A stretch of DNA of 5,986 bases from Cyclobacteriaceae bacterium (GTDB lineage Bacteria; Bacteroidota; Bacteroidia; Cytophagales; Cyclobacteriaceae): the NCBI GenBank assembly GCA_025358195.1, contig JANYKP010000334.1, positions 1-5,986 on the forward strand, in the 5' to 3' direction. A model generated the notes under the pieces. It saw nothing but the letters and a program-made list of their open reading frames with translations, had not been told where the DNA came from and did no database searches. Shown piece by piece: positions 4,816 through 5,986 of this stretch (position 1 is its first letter; every line of letters begins with the position of its first letter). Position numbers and translations under genes: made by a program.

Positions 4816-5986
4816 CTAGTTCGCGTACTCACTCAGAAACTTAATGCGCATAAGCCGCATTTCTTCTTCACTGAAGTCGGAATTGTTGGAATCGTTCATG
4901 GCCTCATCCAGACTGTCCGTTTCAGAGTTGAGGAAGTAATCAAGGATTTGATCCTGTTTATTATCATCCAGCACCTCGTCAATATAATAGTCAAGGTTAA
5001 GCTTGGTGCCTGAATAGCAAATATTTTCAATTTCCGTAAGCATCTCTTCAAACGGCAGGTTCTTTGATTGGGCAATTTCTTCCAGGTCTACTTTACGATC
5101 GATCTGCTGGATGATGAAAATTTTGATCTTGGATTTATTCACCGATGACTTTACTACTACGTCAGCGGCTGTCTCGATATCATTGTCTTCAACATATTTC
5201 TGAATGACCTCAATAAACTCTTTCCCGAACTTATTGACTTTACCCATCCCTACCCCGTTCACGGCAGCCAGGTCTTCCTTGTTGGTAGGATACGTGGTTG
5301 CCATTTCCTCGAGGGAAGGGTCTTGGAAAATAACATACGGTGGAAGGTTCTTGTGCTTGGCTACTTGCTTTCGCACCGCTTTCAGCATTTCAAATAACTT
5401 CTCATCGTAGGCTTTTGAGTTGATAGGTACCCGTTCAGAAGAAACCTCCTCGTCTTCAATAGCCGTAGTGAAATCATGATCCCTCGCCAACTCAACGGCA
5501 TGAGGCTTGGTGAGAAATTTCTTACCCTTCTCGGATAATTTAAGAACACCGATATTATCGATGTCTTTTTCCAGATACTGGTAGATCAGCGTCTGGCGAA
5601 CGACGGACTTCCAAAAATCTGCCTCCTCATCTCCACCCGTTCCATAGATTGCCAGGTCAAAGTGGCCGTAGCTTTTCACATACTCATCTTCAATTCCCCG
5701 GATGACGTTCACCAAATGGTTGAGGCCAAAGCGTTCGTTGGTTTGCTTCACCGACTGCAATACGGTCATTACCGACTTGGTCCCATCATAGCGTTCGCGT
5801 GGATGGACACAGTTGTCGCATGAGCCGCAATTTTCTTCCATAAACTCCTCACCGAAATAGTGGAGCAACTGCCTCCTGCGACATACGGGTGATTCTGCAT
5901 AGAATTCCATCTCCTGCAAAAGCACACGGGCATTTTCTCGTTCCTGAACGGATTTATCTTTATTGAATTTCTCCAACTTATTCAGG
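4816..5986 (-). CDS. recQ: ATP-dependent DNA helicase RecQ, C-terminal part (5' end outside window)
   Basis: The frame stays open to the window edge (last full codon 5983-5985), so the TTG at 5976 is not a start; 389 residues are present. RecQ is a 3'-5' DNA helicase in recombination and repair. The helicase lobes are outside the window. The fragment begins LNKLEKF and holds the zinc-binding region with Cys 35, 53, 56 and 59 (CRRRQLLHYFGEE then CGSCDNC). A winged-helix RQC domain follows at about 68-165. The HRDC domain is at about 190-268, containing LPPYVIFQDPSLEEMA and the hairpin-like VNGVGMGKVNKFG. Beyond it come about 120 more residues: a predicted helix-turn-helix region (about 283-360; KIFIIQQIDRK, VDLEEIAQSKNLPFEEML) and an acidic Asp/Ser/Asn tail ending EYAN. 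E. coli RecQ stops soon after HRDC, while Bacteroidota RecQ proteins often carry this extension. The gene ends at TAG, directly before the palindromic repeat. Confidence 0.95.
   Translation of the reverse strand, partial: LNKLEKFNKDKSVQERENARVLLQEMEFYAESPVCRRRQLLHYFGEEFMEENCGSCDNCVHPRERYDGTKSVMTVLQSVKQTNERFGLNHLVNVIRGIEDEYVKSYGHFDLAIYGTGGDEEADFWKSVVRQTLIYQYLEKDIDNIGVLKLSEKGKKFLTKPHAVELARDHDFTTAIEDEEVSSERVPINSKAYDEKLFEMLKAVRKQVAKHKNLPPYVIFQDPSLEEMATTYPTNKEDLAAVNGVGMGKVNKFGKEFIEVIQKYVEDNDIETAADVVVKSSVNKSKIKIFIIQQIDRKVDLEEIAQSKNLPFEEMLTEIENICYSGTKLNLDYYIDEVLDDNKQDQILDYFLNSETDSLDEAMNDSNNSDFSEEEMRLMRIKFLSEYAN

Noticed and set aside
5974..5976. TTG start for the RecQ frame
   Set aside because: The reading frame continues to the window end with RecQ-like residues, and the protein would lack its helicase domains.

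Overview
The window looks like an ordinary chromosomal segment of a Bacteroidota bacterium, most likely a gliding-type Cytophagales or a relative. The reasons are: a SecD-SecF fusion protein; a gldH gliding lipoprotein gene directly behind a PSP1/RicT gene; a RecQ with the extra C-terminal helix-turn-helix region usual in this phylum; a TAnnTTTG-type promoter element; and no clear Shine-Dalgarno sequence at the starts inspected. The genus is not determinable from the sequence alone.

Layout. Positions 1-1389 (+) hold the 3' part of secDF, followed by a strong intrinsic terminator (1405-1441). A 128-base spacer without a gene separates it from a convergent minus-strand block. Read in the direction of transcription, that block is recQ (5' end outside the window, 5986-4816), a 109-base gap with a palindromic repeat element and a candidate purD promoter, purD (4706-3414), an 84-base gap, ricT (3329-2157) and gldH (2160-1570). 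The last two overlap by four bases (ATGA), so they are probably translationally coupled.

How the genes relate. SecDF drives late steps of protein export across the inner membrane, the route a GldH lipoprotein precursor would use. RicT (PSP1/YaaT family) is linked to RNA processing in Firmicutes. PurD is a purine biosynthesis enzyme and RecQ a DNA repair helicase. Apart from the tight ricT-gldH pair, this is a housekeeping neighbourhood, not a functional island. I see no defence system, mobile element gene, CRISPR array, tRNA or rRNA.

The most notable feature is a tract of 7-base repeats lying inside the 5' end of gldH. It encodes a three-fold heptad (KLKAxxx) and puts an unusually long, basic, repeat-derived stretch of about 40 residues in front of the lipoprotein signal peptide. 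Because the repeat unit is not a multiple of three, copy-number change would shift the reading frame. Second is an interspersed-type palindromic element between recQ and purD. I do not find a convincing undescribed multi-gene system.
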